A stretch of 64,000 nt of DNA from Mangrovivirga halotolerans (lineage in GTDB: Bacteria > Bacteroidota > Bacteroidia > Cytophagales > Cyclobacteriaceae): the NCBI RefSeq assembly GCF_026241165.1, contig NZ_JAPFQN010000002.1, positions 248,001 to 312,000 of the forward strand. The letters are read 5' to 3'. The translations under genes and the position numbers were made by a program. Of the stretch, positions 44,736-53,503 are shown piece after piece (the first letter of the stretch is position 1; the number at the start of each line of letters is the position of its first letter). A model generated the notes under the pieces. That model did no database searches, was not told the origin of the DNA, and worked only from the letters and a program-made list of their open reading frames with translations.

Positions 44736-45767
44736 TCATACATATATTAAAATTTCAGAATATACTTTACTATCTGCCGACCGCGACTCAGGAATTATCC
44801 TATCCGGAGCTGGTGCCGGCATATGCTTTAATATCACCTTATTTCCCATGCCAGTAGATTTCCTGACAAGCTGGAAGTGATGATGAGTAAACTCATGCAT
44901 GGCTAGTGGAATAGCTGATTCAAAACTTACCGCCTTTTGACCTGTGATTAAATCAGTTGTTTGAGGCTTACTAAATTTTATCTCCTTGTCGTTCGTCTCA
45001 ATCCTGGCCTCTTTGATTCCATTAACATATTTTGAAACTATCAGGTACTTCCAATAAGTTTCTCTTGCTTTAAAATGAATCTCATAATCACGGGTTTGAG
45101 GATCATCACCTTTAGATATATCACCAGTGATTTTTTTACAATCATTTTTGTCCAGGACAATATTAATCAGTCCTACAGGCTTCCTTTTTACCCTTTCACT
45201 TAAGCAAACAATTTTTTCAGTTTGCTTTTTATCTTTCCTGATATGATAGATACCTGTTCCAACAGCAGGCATATAACACACTGGTTGCTCTTTTGATGTT
45301 GCACTATAAATTACATTTTGATCGTTATCCAGAAGTTCAATTTCCTGATAATCATCACTGATTATTTCACCTGGCTGAAAAGTCTTTACAAATTCTTTTT
45401 CAGACACATGATCCAATTGGTGAAGTTCGGATCCCCTGGAATTTTCAAAACAAAGAATCCCTTCATGAAGATTTAAAGGCAGACTGGTGTAATTCACCAG
45501 GGAAGTATCAGAACAATGAACCCAAAAGTTCAATTCAAGCCTTTCAGCCTTTTCAAGTTTATCAGCCAGGAGATCTTCTTTTTCTTTATCAAATAAAATC
45601 ACTAGTTCATTATCGCGATAACGTTCAAGTAAACCATGTTTTTCAAGCTTCAAAGCAGTCTGAACAGTAGGGTTTACCGTCATGAACTTTGCCTTGCCAC
45701 TATCAAAGTAATCATGGTTTAAAGAAAGCGTGATCAGCTTATTGAATTTGAACTGTAACTTTATCAT
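44736..45767 (-). CDS. Unknown injection-system cluster protein (343 aa)
   Basis: 343 residues, no signal peptide, no membrane segment, and no family I recognise. It starts MIKLQFKFNKLITLSLNHDYF and appears mostly beta-rich with a C-terminal tail (PAPAPDRIIPESR). A 'HEFTHHHFQLVRKS' stretch near residues 291-304 is His-rich but lacks the HExxH zinc motif. It lies between the DUF4255 cap gene (3-bp gap) and the sheath gene (28-bp gap), so it is in the operon and may be a structural subunit or an assembly factor. Confidence 0.75.
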   Translation of the reverse strand: MIKLQFKFNKLITLSLNHDYFDSGKAKFMTVNPTVQTALKLEKHGLLERYRDNELVILFDKEKEDLLADKLEKAERLELNFWVHCSDTSLVNYTSLPLNLHEGILCFENSRGSELHQLDHVSEKEFVKTFQPGEIISDDYQEIELLDNDQNVIYSATSKEQPVCYMPAVGTGIYHIRKDKKQTEKIVCLSERVKRKPVGLINIVLDKNDCKKITGDISKGDDPQTRDYEIHFKARETYWKYLIVSKYVNGIKEARIETNDKEIKFSKPQTTDLITGQKAVSFESAIPLAMHEFTHHHFQLVRKSTGMGNKVILKHMPAPAPDRIIPESRSADSKVYSEILIYV

Positions 45768-45770
45768 AGT

Positions 45771-46313
45771 TTAAAAATTTGTTCCCAAGCCGGTAAATGG
45801 TGCCGAGCCTGCTCCAATATTATTTTCATCAAATGATATCACCCGAACCTTGTAAAGTATAGAAGGCATATATTTACCTCCCATCGAACCCCATAAATGG
45901 CTAAGATTTTGAAGATTCTGATTATAAATTTCAAATGATAATTTTTCTATTCCCGGATCGAGATCAGGAGTATTTTGATGATTCATCACTTTATTTGACT
46001 GAAAATAGCTGATAACTCCAGACAAATATTTAAGTCCTTCAGAATAATTCAACCCTTCAAACGCAGCTGTAATCAAAATAAACAGGTTCATCTTTACCGG
46101 GCGAGGAGTTCCTACCACTGGATTTTTTTGATTAATCGTTTCCTGTTCCAAATTGGCCAGAGTTAAAATAATCTTGTCAGGTTCAGTTACCCCTGGCGAA
46201 CCATCCATATTGATTATATTGGAAATAATCACCTTGTCTTCAGGTTGCCTGAAGCGATTGGAAAGGTAATCATTTAATGCATCTGCAACAGATTGTACAG
46301 CTGTATAGATCAT
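45771..46313 (-). CDS. DUF4255 / Pvc16-like tube-terminator protein (Afp16-like)
   Basis: 180 residues with the DUF4255 (Pvc16 N-terminal) core: 'AVQSVADALNDYLSNRFR', 'KIILTLANLEQETINQKN', 'VKMNLFILITAAFEGLNYSEGLKYLSGVISYFQSNKVM'. In Afp/PVC systems this protein closes the distal end of tube and sheath. It is the first gene of the main cluster. Its leader has a CTATCAACCG motif at 46338-46347, 25-34 bp upstream of the ATG. Confidence 0.88.
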   Translation of the reverse strand: MIYTAVQSVADALNDYLSNRFRQPEDKVIISNIINMDGSPGVTEPDKIILTLANLEQETINQKNPVVGTPRPVKMNLFILITAAFEGLNYSEGLKYLSGVISYFQSNKVMNHQNTPDLDPGIEKLSFEIYNQNLQNLSHLWGSMGGKYMPSILYKVRVISFDENNIGAGSAPFTGLGTNF

Positions 46314-46379
46314 TGGTTATTTATTAAAAAAATTGTCCGGTTGATAGACGTTTATTCTTAAAAATTTATTTAATCCTGC

Positions 46380-48185
46380 TTATGGCAGATCTTTTTCTGT
46401 TAAAAATTTCCTGCTAATAAATAGTATTATTATTGAGCCCACTATAAAGCCACTTAGTAAAAAGGCTATGTCCCTGACAGCGGTATATTTCATAGCTATA
46501 AAAATAACTGCCAGTAGAATTATAATTAATAAGGCCAAAGTACTTTTAATTGCTATTCCAAACATCCGCTTGAAACGGCATCCCCATCGATATAATGCAT
46601 AAAACCCAAATATTGAGACCCCGAAAAGGGCACCAAAAACACCGATTAAAGGTCTTGGATTGGAGAATAATCTTTGTGGGTTTCTCATTATTCGATATGC
46701 AAGGCTCATGATTCTGCGAAATGAGAAACGGCTGCTGCTGACTGAAGCTTTCACAGCAGCAGCCTTGCTTTCAGACAGTGCAAATTTGGCTGCAAGCAAT
46801 TTCCACAATTCGGTGTAGCCGTTATCATATCCTAAAGCCCAAATCCCTACACCTCCAAGATTTTGTTCATTTATATAATCATATTTTCTACTAAGACTAA
46901 GGCTATCATCATACCACAACTGACGATAATTATTAGAATTATCGCGGTAAACATAAAATTTACTTTTACTGACATCATCTTCACAACATGCCAGGTCCCC
47001 ATGTTTCTTTCTAATATTACGATAAGTAGTTGTACCGATATATTTCCGTGCTTTCGATGGGAACTTAAGATCATAAGTCATCCACTCAGAGCCGTAATAA
47101 GGCAACCCAAGGAGTAATTTTCTGGCAGGAGTTCCAGCTACCAGGTATTCATTTACAGCACTTTGAAGATTATATTCCCACCATAACTGTCCACTTTGCA
47201 ATGGAGCAACAGGACCGGCAACGGAACTATTTGCTCCGTAATATTCATACCCCATGATAACAAAAAGGTCAACATGAGGAGTTAATTGTCTGATTTCAAA
47301 TACCCTGTTAAAGTCAATAGGAGGAACAGCAATAGTTATTAAATAATCCTTATCGATCGATCTGAGACTTGATGAAAGGTCAATTATAAAATTTGTAAAC
47401 TGTTCCCTGCTGGCTCTAGGAATATTTTCAAAATCTATATTTACTCCATGAGCGCCTCTTAACCTCAACAGGTCAATCAATTGATCGATAAAGTTTTTCT
47501 GAGCCTTTTTATTAGAAAGAAACTTCAGGTTATTCTGAGCACCAAAATTGGTCACACTCAATACGACTTTTGTTCCATTGGCCTTTGCCGAATCAACAAG
47601 TGCAGTGGTTTTCCAATCGTGTACAGTTTTATACCCTCCGGTGCCAGGATTTAATTCATAAGAAAAATAAGCAATTACTGACAGGAGAGAAAAATTATAA
47701 CTCTTGTAAGCATCACCCATCCAATAAGGATGCCAGCCTAGAACATTCTTAGTTGTATCCAGTACGTGCTCTTTCTTATACACATTATTGTGGGTAACCC
47801 CCATGTATTTACTCCACTGAGCTTCCCTGGAATATTCTTTCTCCGGTCTTCTTCTTTTTACAGATAATACCCGGCTTTCAAATTTCAATGAATCGATTGC
47901 ATCTTTCTGGATACCACCAGCATCGAAAGAAAGATCCTCCATAGCAGTCATCAGCGAATCCTGCGATTCAGCTTTCTTTTTAACTACTTCGATACTATCT
48001 CTTTTCGCAGAAGTCTGATCCTCTTTTTGGGTTTCTTCTTGTGGTTTTTGTGGTGTTTTTTCTTCTATTGAATTCTCCCTGATAACCTGGTTAAACTTGT
48101 CTTTAAGTCCATCCTGAGCAGAGATATTTTCGGTTAATAGAAAGCATACCAATCCAAACAATACATAACATATTTTGGAAAGCAT
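46380..48185 (-). CDS. GH18-like glycoside hydrolase with C-terminal membrane helices
   Basis: 601 residues from the ATG at 48185. A TTG 10 codons upstream is possible but the ATG has AGGATT before it. A signal peptide ends in ISAQ (about residue 23). A charged linker follows (about 25-140), then a GH18 TIM barrel of the YaaH/SleL type from about 140. The catalytic strand GVNIDFENIP has Glu253 and Asp251. The family's first Asp is His246. Three hydrophobic segments (about 505-590) anchor the C-terminus. Relatives cut N-acetylglucosamine polymers, e.g. peptidoglycan or chitin. It is just upstream of the cap gene on the same strand, so it might help the particle pass the cell wall; this is inference. 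Confidence 0.82.
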   Translation of the reverse strand: MLSKICYVLFGLVCFLLTENISAQDGLKDKFNQVIRENSIEEKTPQKPQEETQKEDQTSAKRDSIEVVKKKAESQDSLMTAMEDLSFDAGGIQKDAIDSLKFESRVLSVKRRRPEKEYSREAQWSKYMGVTHNNVYKKEHVLDTTKNVLGWHPYWMGDAYKSYNFSLLSVIAYFSYELNPGTGGYKTVHDWKTTALVDSAKANGTKVVLSVTNFGAQNNLKFLSNKKAQKNFIDQLIDLLRLRGAHGVNIDFENIPRASREQFTNFIIDLSSSLRSIDKDYLITIAVPPIDFNRVFEIRQLTPHVDLFVIMGYEYYGANSSVAGPVAPLQSGQLWWEYNLQSAVNEYLVAGTPARKLLLGLPYYGSEWMTYDLKFPSKARKYIGTTTYRNIRKKHGDLACCEDDVSKSKFYVYRDNSNNYRQLWYDDSLSLSRKYDYINEQNLGGVGIWALGYDNGYTELWKLLAAKFALSESKAAAVKASVSSSRFSFRRIMSLAYRIMRNPQRLFSNPRPLIGVFGALFGVSIFGFYALYRWGCRFKRMFGIAIKSTLALLIIILLAVIFIAMKYTAVRDIAFLLSGFIVGSIIILFISRKFLTEKDLP

Positions 48186-48257
48186 AATTAATACAAATCC
48201 TGTTTTATTAGTCAAAAAATTCGCAGCTCAATTAAATTGAAAGCTGCTAAAATAAAT

Positions 48258-48284
48258 CGGTTAAAAAATTAACCGGGTTGAAAG
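48258..48284 (-). promoter_or_regulatory. Inverted repeat and CTTTCAACCCG motif upstream of the GH18 gene
   Basis: CGGTTAA-AAAA-TTAACCG forms a perfect 7-bp inverted repeat at 48258-48275. The CTTTCAACCCG motif (minus strand) overlaps it at 48274-48284. Both lie about 75-100 bp upstream of the ATG at 48185, in an otherwise gene-free spacer between the minus- and plus-strand genes. This may be an operator for the divergent pair. Confidence 0.4.
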
Positions 48285-48388
48285 ATCTAATTATAATTTT
48301 ATCAACAAATATATAATTTATGAAAACAATTTATTTATTTGCCGTCTCAACTACGCGACGATATTAATACATTAAAATCTTTTAACCA

Positions 48389-49000
48389 ATGAAATTATTA
48401 TTTTTTGTCATATCAGTATTTTTTACTCTAGGCTTAACCAATCCTTTAAACGCTCAAAATCAGATAGATAGCAGTTCCAAGGATGCAGCAATAGAAATTT
48501 TAAAAAATTTACAGCCGGGATATTTTGGTAATGCGGAGAACTGCATTCCCTACAAAGTATACGCTGTAAAATATTACGATTCATGGATACTGTCTGTTGT
48601 ACAGGCAGATAATTTAGACGTCTTTATAACTGATGGCCCCAGAACTGAAGAAAGTGTATATCACGTATCTGATTTTTTTATTCAGGGATTTGTTAAAGCA
48701 CTTGAAAATAATTACGTAATCAAACATTCAAAGAGAACAATTATTAACGATCTTGAAATATATGATTACTATGAATTAGACCGTGACGGGGAAATCGCCA
48801 TTAAAGGATTGTTAAGGCTTGAACTTCCAAATACTCCGGAATGGAAAGAACCTGATTTTTTCGTATTCAAGTTTTTTCACAACCTATTCAACAGAGCAAA
48901 GGAAAATGCTCCGGAAGCACCAACAATTCAACCGGCACTTGAAGAGAATATGAATGCAATGAAAGATACTGCTGCTCCGGTTACAGACGAGGTGAAATAA
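48389..49000 (+). CDS. Exported protein of unknown function (203 aa)
   Basis: 203 residues. Signal peptide about 1-22 (LLFFVISVFFTLGLTNPLNAQ). The rest has a mixed alpha/beta look ('DSWILSVVQADNLDVFITDG', 'VSDFFIQGFVKALENNYVIK'), with one Cys at about residue 51 in the mature part. No family is recognised. It lies divergent from the GH18 gene (203 bp apart) and is followed by a terminator, so it is monocistronic. Confidence 0.75.
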   Translation: MKLLFFVISVFFTLGLTNPLNAQNQIDSSSKDAAIEILKNLQPGYFGNAENCIPYKVYAVKYYDSWILSVVQADNLDVFITDGPRTEESVYHVSDFFIQGFVKALENNYVIKHSKRTIINDLEIYDYYELDRDGEIAIKGLLRLELPNTPEWKEPDFFVFKFFHNLFNRAKENAPEAPTIQPALEENMNAMKDTAAPVTDEVK

Positions 49001-49020
49001 TTGAAAATTTTAACAATACT

Positions 49021-49055
49021 GTCACCTTTCTTAATTACAGGGAAGGTGACTTTTT
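49021..49055 (+). terminator. Terminator after the 203-aa exported protein
   Basis: Stem GTCACCTT / AAGGTGAC (8 bp) with a 14-base loop, followed by a run of T (TTTTTATTTA). It lies about 20 bp past the stop codon at 49000. Confidence 0.9.
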
Positions 49056-49108
49056 ATTTATAGGCGAATCAGTTATTTTACATATTTTATTCATTGTAAT
49101 GATATAAT

Positions 49109-50677
49109 ATGAAAATAAGGTTCTGCATTTTTCTGGTACTTACTATTAGTTCATTATTCACCCTTCAATCTCAAGATGAATTACACAACAAAGGTTCTTT
49201 TGATCAACTGATCATTCGTGGAGCAACTATAATCATTGGTGACGGAGCTCCTCCTATCGGACCGATGGATATAGTAATTGAAAACAATAAAATAACCAGC
49301 ATAAAGAAAGTAGGTGCTCCCGGAGTACCGATAAAGGAAGAAAATCGTCCTAAACTTAAAAAAGGCGGTAAAGAAATCAATGCTGAGGGCATGTATGTAT
49401 TACCTGGATTCATTGATATGCATGGTCATATTGGTGGTGGTCCAAATGTTGATCCGGAATATGTTTTCAAATTATGGATGGCCCATGGGATAACGACAAT
49501 CAGAGAACCTGGTGGCAGAGGATTGAAATTCACAAAAAACCTTCAAAATAAAAGTAAAAACAATTCAATAATAGCGCCCAGGATTATTGCCTATAGTGTT
49601 TTTGGAGAAGGAAGTGAAGATCCGATAACAACACCTGAAGAAGCCAGGGAATGGGTAAGAAAGAATGCTGAAAATGGAGCAGATGGAATTAAGTTTTTTG
49701 GTGCTGAACCAGAAATTATGTCTGCAGCCCTGGAAGAGAACAATAAACTAGGGCTGGGTTCAGCCTGTCACCATGCCCAGATGGATGTATCCAGATGGAA
49801 TGTTTTAAATTCAGCTCGTGCTGGCCTGACCAGTATGGAACATTGGTACGGACTTCCAGAAGCATTATTTACTGATCGCATTATACAGGATTATCCATTA
49901 GATTATAATTATGCTAATGAGCAAGATCGTTTTGAGGCAGCCGGAAGATTATGGAAACAGGCTGCTCCCCCCTATTCTGATCATTGGAATAATGTGATGA
50001 ATGAACTGATCGAACTGGATTTTACAATTGACCCTACTTTTAATATTTACGAAGCCAGCAGAGATCTTCAGCGGGCCCGAAGAGCTGAATGGCATGAATA
50101 TTACACTTTACCAAAGCTATGGGATTTTTACCAACCCAGTAAAATTTCTCACGGATCTTATTGGCATTACTGGGGCACAGAGCAGGAAGTAGCCTGGAAG
50201 AAAAACTACCAGTTATGGATGACCTTTATCAACGAATTCAAAAACCGTGGTGGCAGGGTAACAACCGGATCTGATAGTGGATTTATTTTTCAGTTGTACG
50301 GGTTTGCTTATATAAGAGAACTCGAACTTTTAAGAGAAGCTGGTTTTCATCCTCTGGAAGTAATACAATCTGCAACTTTAAATAGTGCAGAGGCCCTTAA
50401 GATGGAAAATAAAATAGGCACAATACGAGTTGGAAAGCTTGCTGACCTGGTTATAGTAGAAGAAAATCCCTTAGAAAACCTGAAAGTATTATATGGCACC
50501 GGAGCAATAAAACTTAATGAGGATAATGAAGTGATTAGGGTAGGTGGCGTAAAGTATACTATTAAGGATGGCATTGTTTACGACGCAAAGTATTTGCTAG
50601 AAGAGGTTAAAAAAATGGTAGATGAAGCTAAAAAAAGAGAAAACTACAAAATCAAGCAGCCCGGTTTGACAAAATAA
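49109..50677 (+). CDS. Exported amidohydrolase-superfamily protein
   Basis: 522 residues. Signal peptide about 1-22 (CIFLVLTISSLFTLQSQ). Metal-binding HGH (His105, His107) in GFIDMHGHIGGG, Lys195 in DGIKFFG, later histidines (CHHAQMD; MEHWYG) and Asp389 in TTGSDSGF complete the amidohydrolase set. The fold is that of imidazolonepropionase-like or prolidase-like amidohydrolases with a beta-sandwich at both ends. Substrate unknown; it is a periplasmic hydrolase of cyclic amides or peptides. It is bracketed by terminators, so it is monocistronic. Confidence 0.85.
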   Translation: MKIRFCIFLVLTISSLFTLQSQDELHNKGSFDQLIIRGATIIIGDGAPPIGPMDIVIENNKITSIKKVGAPGVPIKEENRPKLKKGGKEINAEGMYVLPGFIDMHGHIGGGPNVDPEYVFKLWMAHGITTIREPGGRGLKFTKNLQNKSKNNSIIAPRIIAYSVFGEGSEDPITTPEEAREWVRKNAENGADGIKFFGAEPEIMSAALEENNKLGLGSACHHAQMDVSRWNVLNSARAGLTSMEHWYGLPEALFTDRIIQDYPLDYNYANEQDRFEAAGRLWKQAAPPYSDHWNNVMNELIELDFTIDPTFNIYEASRDLQRARRAEWHEYYTLPKLWDFYQPSKISHGSYWHYWGTEQEVAWKKNYQLWMTFINEFKNRGGRVTTGSDSGFIFQLYGFAYIRELELLREAGFHPLEVIQSATLNSAEALKMENKIGTIRVGKLADLVIVEENPLENLKVLYGTGAIKLNEDNEVIRVGGVKYTIKDGIVYDAKYLLEEVKKMVDEAKKRENYKIKQPGLTK

Positions 50678-50686
50678 TCAAATAAC

Positions 50687-50723
50687 AAAAGTAAGCCTTC
50701 AATATGCATAAAGGCTTACTTTT
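50687..50723. terminator. Bidirectional terminator between convergent genes
   Basis: Perfect 13-bp stem AAAAGTAAGCCTT / AAGGCTTACTTTT with an 11-base loop. It serves the amidohydrolase gene on the plus strand and the lipoprotein gene at 50737 on the minus strand. Confidence 0.9.
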
Positions 50724-50736
50724 AATTTGCACAAAG

Positions 50737-51378
50737 TTAATTTATAACAATTTCCACAGTACCTCCTGGTGAATTCTGGGCATCAAACCCAAAATACCAG
50801 TCACCATTAAATTCTGCAACACTTTGGGTCTGCGTGATATTTCCTTTTACTGAGTACTCTTCAGTGGTGGTTTCATAGGTGTAGTTTACAATGATTTCAT
50901 CATTGACTACATCCCAGGTTCCACTTGCTTCCGTCGGACTGGTTTCGCTATTAGCCTCAATATCTGCAGTTCCGTCCTCGAAAAAGGTAATTGCGAAATA
51001 GGTGCTTCCACTATAGGTGCCTACAAACCTTCCTTCAACAGGATTATTAATTTGAATAGGAATTGTGATCTGTCCGGCAGAGTTTGATACCACTACTTCA
51101 AGTTGATGCATTCCATGAGGTAATAATTTAGTCCACGAAATCACTCCGTTAGTGCTATTTATAGATAATCCATTAATATCCTTTGATAAACTGAATGTAC
51201 CCTGGTTTCCGTTCCAGCTTATATTTGGAGCTGAAGAATTACCACTGGTATAAAAAGTTGGATCAAAAGTTGTTTGAGGATAAGACACTTCCGGAGTTAA
51301 AATCTGGTCATCATCATCTGAACATGATAGAATGATGAATGCAATCATTAAAAAAGGTATAAATCTTAAATTCCACAT
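50737..51378 (-). CDS. Lipoprotein with Ig-like fold
   Basis: 213 residues. Lipobox ILSC with Cys19, followed by the acidic stretch SDDDDQ. Residues about 45-115 read like an Ig-like/cadherin-type domain ('SLSKDINGLSINSTNGVISWTKLLPHGMHQLEVVVSNSAGQITIPI'), and the C-terminal part (about 120-213) is a beta-rich domain of lipocalin-like style (GRFVGTYSGSTYFAITFFEDGTADIEA). It is probably a surface-exposed lipoprotein. No enzymatic motif. Monocistronic. Confidence 0.8.
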   Translation of the reverse strand: MWNLRFIPFLMIAFIILSCSDDDDQILTPEVSYPQTTFDPTFYTSGNSSAPNISWNGNQGTFSLSKDINGLSINSTNGVISWTKLLPHGMHQLEVVVSNSAGQITIPIQINNPVEGRFVGTYSGSTYFAITFFEDGTADIEANSETSPTEASGTWDVVNDEIIVNYTYETTTEEYSVKGNITQTQSVAEFNGDWYFGFDAQNSPGGTVEIVIN

Positions 51379-51498
51379 AATACAATAATTTTTTAATTGT
51401 ATTAGTTAGTGTTTGGGAAAACGAAAGGTTACCATAAAAATGAAAATATTTTCAGATTATAATTCAGACTCCATTAAAACCTGCAAATACTCGGTAAA

Positions 51499-52476
51499 CT
51501 ATTTAGACCTTTTAATAGTATAAGTGACCATCTTGGAAAGGGACTCTTTATATTCTGATGAAGGGAATTCTTCAAGCATAGCCAGTGCCTCCTTATAAAA
51601 TCTATTCATTACTGAGGTAGCGTAATCTAATCCACCGGATTGCTTAACGTAATCAATTACTTCTCTTACTACTTTTGGTTTATGGCTTTTATTTCTGATT
51701 TTGAAAATGATCTTCTTACGTTCAATCCAGCTCGATTGACTTAAAGCATAGATAAGTGGCAGAGTCATTTTTTTCTCTTTGATATCAATACCCAAGGGTT
51801 TGCCAATTTCGTCTGCCCCATAATCAAAAAGATCGTCTTTAATCTGGAAAGCCATTCCAACTTTCAGACCAAAATCTTTCATTTTTTTAACTACTTCTTC
51901 GGTAGCGCCTGATGAAGCGGCTCCAACAGCACAGCAAGAGGCAATCAATGAAGCAGTTTTTTGCTTAATGATCTCAAAATAGACTTCTTCAGTAATATCA
52001 AGATGCCTGGCTTTCTCTATTTGTAATAACTCCCCTTCACTCATTTCTCTTACAGCTTCAGAAACAATTTTAAGAAGATGAGTATCTCCATTGTCTATCG
52101 AAAGCAATAATCCTCTTGAAAGAAGATAGTCTCCAACCAGCACAGCTATTTTATTTTTCCAGAGAGCATTTATGCTGAAAAAACCTCTGCGATAGTTTGC
52201 ATCATCAACTACATCATCGTGAACAAGAGTCGCTGTATGTAGTAATTCGATAAGGGCAGCTCCACGATAAGTAGACTCAGATATTTCGCCGGTAGTTCCG
52301 GCACTCAAAAACACAAACATCGGCCGCATTTGCTTCCCTTTTCTTTTAATAATATAGCCCATTATTTTATCGAGCAACATTACCCTGGTTTGCATAGACT
52401 GTCTGAACTTCTTTTCAAAAGCAGTCATTTCTGATGCGATCGGCGCCTGGATTTCTTTAACTGTGATCTGAGTCAT
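51499..52476 (-). CDS. ispB: Polyprenyl diphosphate synthase
   Basis: 325 residues from the ATG at 52476 (MTQITVKEIQ); a GTG 15 bp further up is less likely. Both Asp-rich motifs are present: the first in LVHDDVVDDANYRRG and the second in FQIKDDLFDYG. The GKQMRPMF and QIEKA regions match the all-trans polyprenyl synthase family. It extends farnesyl diphosphate with isopentenyl units to make the side chain of menaquinone, probably octa- or heptaprenyl. The chain length cannot be fixed from the sequence alone. The gene is divergent from the alpha/beta hydrolase. Confidence 0.88.
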   Translation of the reverse strand: MTQITVKEIQAPIASEMTAFEKKFRQSMQTRVMLLDKIMGYIIKRKGKQMRPMFVFLSAGTTGEISESTYRGAALIELLHTATLVHDDVVDDANYRRGFFSINALWKNKIAVLVGDYLLSRGLLLSIDNGDTHLLKIVSEAVREMSEGELLQIEKARHLDITEEVYFEIIKQKTASLIASCCAVGAASSGATEEVVKKMKDFGLKVGMAFQIKDDLFDYGADEIGKPLGIDIKEKKMTLPLIYALSQSSWIERKKIIFKIRNKSHKPKVVREVIDYVKQSGGLDYATSVMNRFYKEALAMLEEFPSSEYKESLSKMVTYTIKRSK

Positions 52477-52587
52477 AATTTTATGCGACACAATATTAAT
52501 ATCAATTGAGGCTATTGCAAAGTAAGGACATAGATAATTGTACGTTTTTTGACGAAAAATTTATATTTTAAAGTAATTGATACAGTT

Positions 52588-53448
52588 ATGGCGAAAATTA
52601 CTACAACAATTGAATCTAATACACCTGATAAACCGATCTTGATCGATGTTTGTTATGAATCTTCACACAAACCTAAACCGGTAATTGTATTCTGTCATGG
52701 GTTTAAAGGATTTAAGGATTGGGGAGGCTGGCGTCTTATGGCTGAAGAGTTTGCTTCTTTAGATCTTGTTTCGGTTAATTTCAACTTTAGTCATAATGGA
52801 ACTACACCAGAAGATCCAATGAATTTTGGTGATCTCGAAGCTTTTGGCCAGAATAATTATGGTAAAGAATTAGATGATATCAATAGAGTTATAGACTGGA
52901 TAACAAATTTGCCCTCGGAGATTCCAAAAGAAGAGATTGATCCATCAAAAATTGCAATAATGGGACATAGTCGTGGTGGTGCCATGACGCTTCTAGCTGC
53001 AATAGAAAATCCAAATATAAATTTAGCTGCAGCTTTAGCTCCAGTATACAATCCGGTTGATCGAATGCCTACTGATAATATTGAAAAATGGAAAAAAGAT
53101 GGTGTAGTCTACATTGATAATGCTCGAACCGGGCAAAAAATGCCATTATACTATCAATTTTATGAAGACACTCAGCTTAACAAAGAACGGTATAACCTTC
53201 CGGAAAGAATCTCTAAACTCAATAAGCCTGCCTTAATTATACATGGATCAGCTGATCCCACGGTTGATTACAAAGGATCAGTAAAACTTCGTGAATTAAA
53301 TGATTCAATCCAATTGGAAATAATTGAAGGCGCAGATCACGTATTTGGAATGAGTCATCCTTATCCGGACAAGCCTTTACCTGCTCATATGAAATCGGTA
53401 ATGAAAAATGTTGTTGAATTTTTAAGCCCATTAAGGCTTAAAAAATAA
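52588..53448 (+). CDS. Alpha/beta hydrolase (dienelactone-hydrolase-like)
   Basis: 286 residues. I place the start at the ATG at 52588 (MAKITTTIESN); an in-frame TTG 39 bp upstream exists but would add only a divergent stretch. Nucleophile elbow GHSRGG with Ser128, acid Asp223 in GSADPTVD, and His251 in GADHVFG. The oxyanion region is HGFKGFKDWGG. There is no signal peptide, so it is a cytoplasmic esterase or hydrolase. Substrate unknown. Confidence 0.88.
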   Translation: MAKITTTIESNTPDKPILIDVCYESSHKPKPVIVFCHGFKGFKDWGGWRLMAEEFASLDLVSVNFNFSHNGTTPEDPMNFGDLEAFGQNNYGKELDDINRVIDWITNLPSEIPKEEIDPSKIAIMGHSRGGAMTLLAAIENPNINLAAALAPVYNPVDRMPTDNIEKWKKDGVVYIDNARTGQKMPLYYQFYEDTQLNKERYNLPERISKLNKPALIIHGSADPTVDYKGSVKLRELNDSIQLEIIEGADHVFGMSHPYPDKPLPAHMKSVMKNVVEFLSPLRLKK

Positions 53449-53449
53449 A

Positions 53450-53472
53450 AATCCCGGCCAAAGACCGGGATT
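53450..53472 (-). terminator. Terminator of the cold-shock gene
   Basis: Perfect 8-bp stem AATCCCGG / CCGGGATT with a 7-base loop. On the minus strand it is followed by TTTATTTTTTAAG, so it ends the cold-shock gene. It lies directly after the hydrolase stop and may also stop plus-strand transcription. Confidence 0.8.
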
Positions 53473-53503
53473 CAGGCAATTAATAACTTTTATAACTGTT
53501 AAA

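Noticed and set aside
44850-44900. His-rich HEFTHHHF in the 343-aa protein as a zinc peptidase site
   Set aside because: The HExxH order is not met, and no further metal ligand or protease fold is apparent.
26389-46313. Reading the cluster as a classical type VI secretion system
   Set aside because: No TssJ, TssL, TssM or ClpV is present; the cap, tape-measure and single AAA+ proteins are of eCIS type. Subtype iv T6SS remains a minor alternative.
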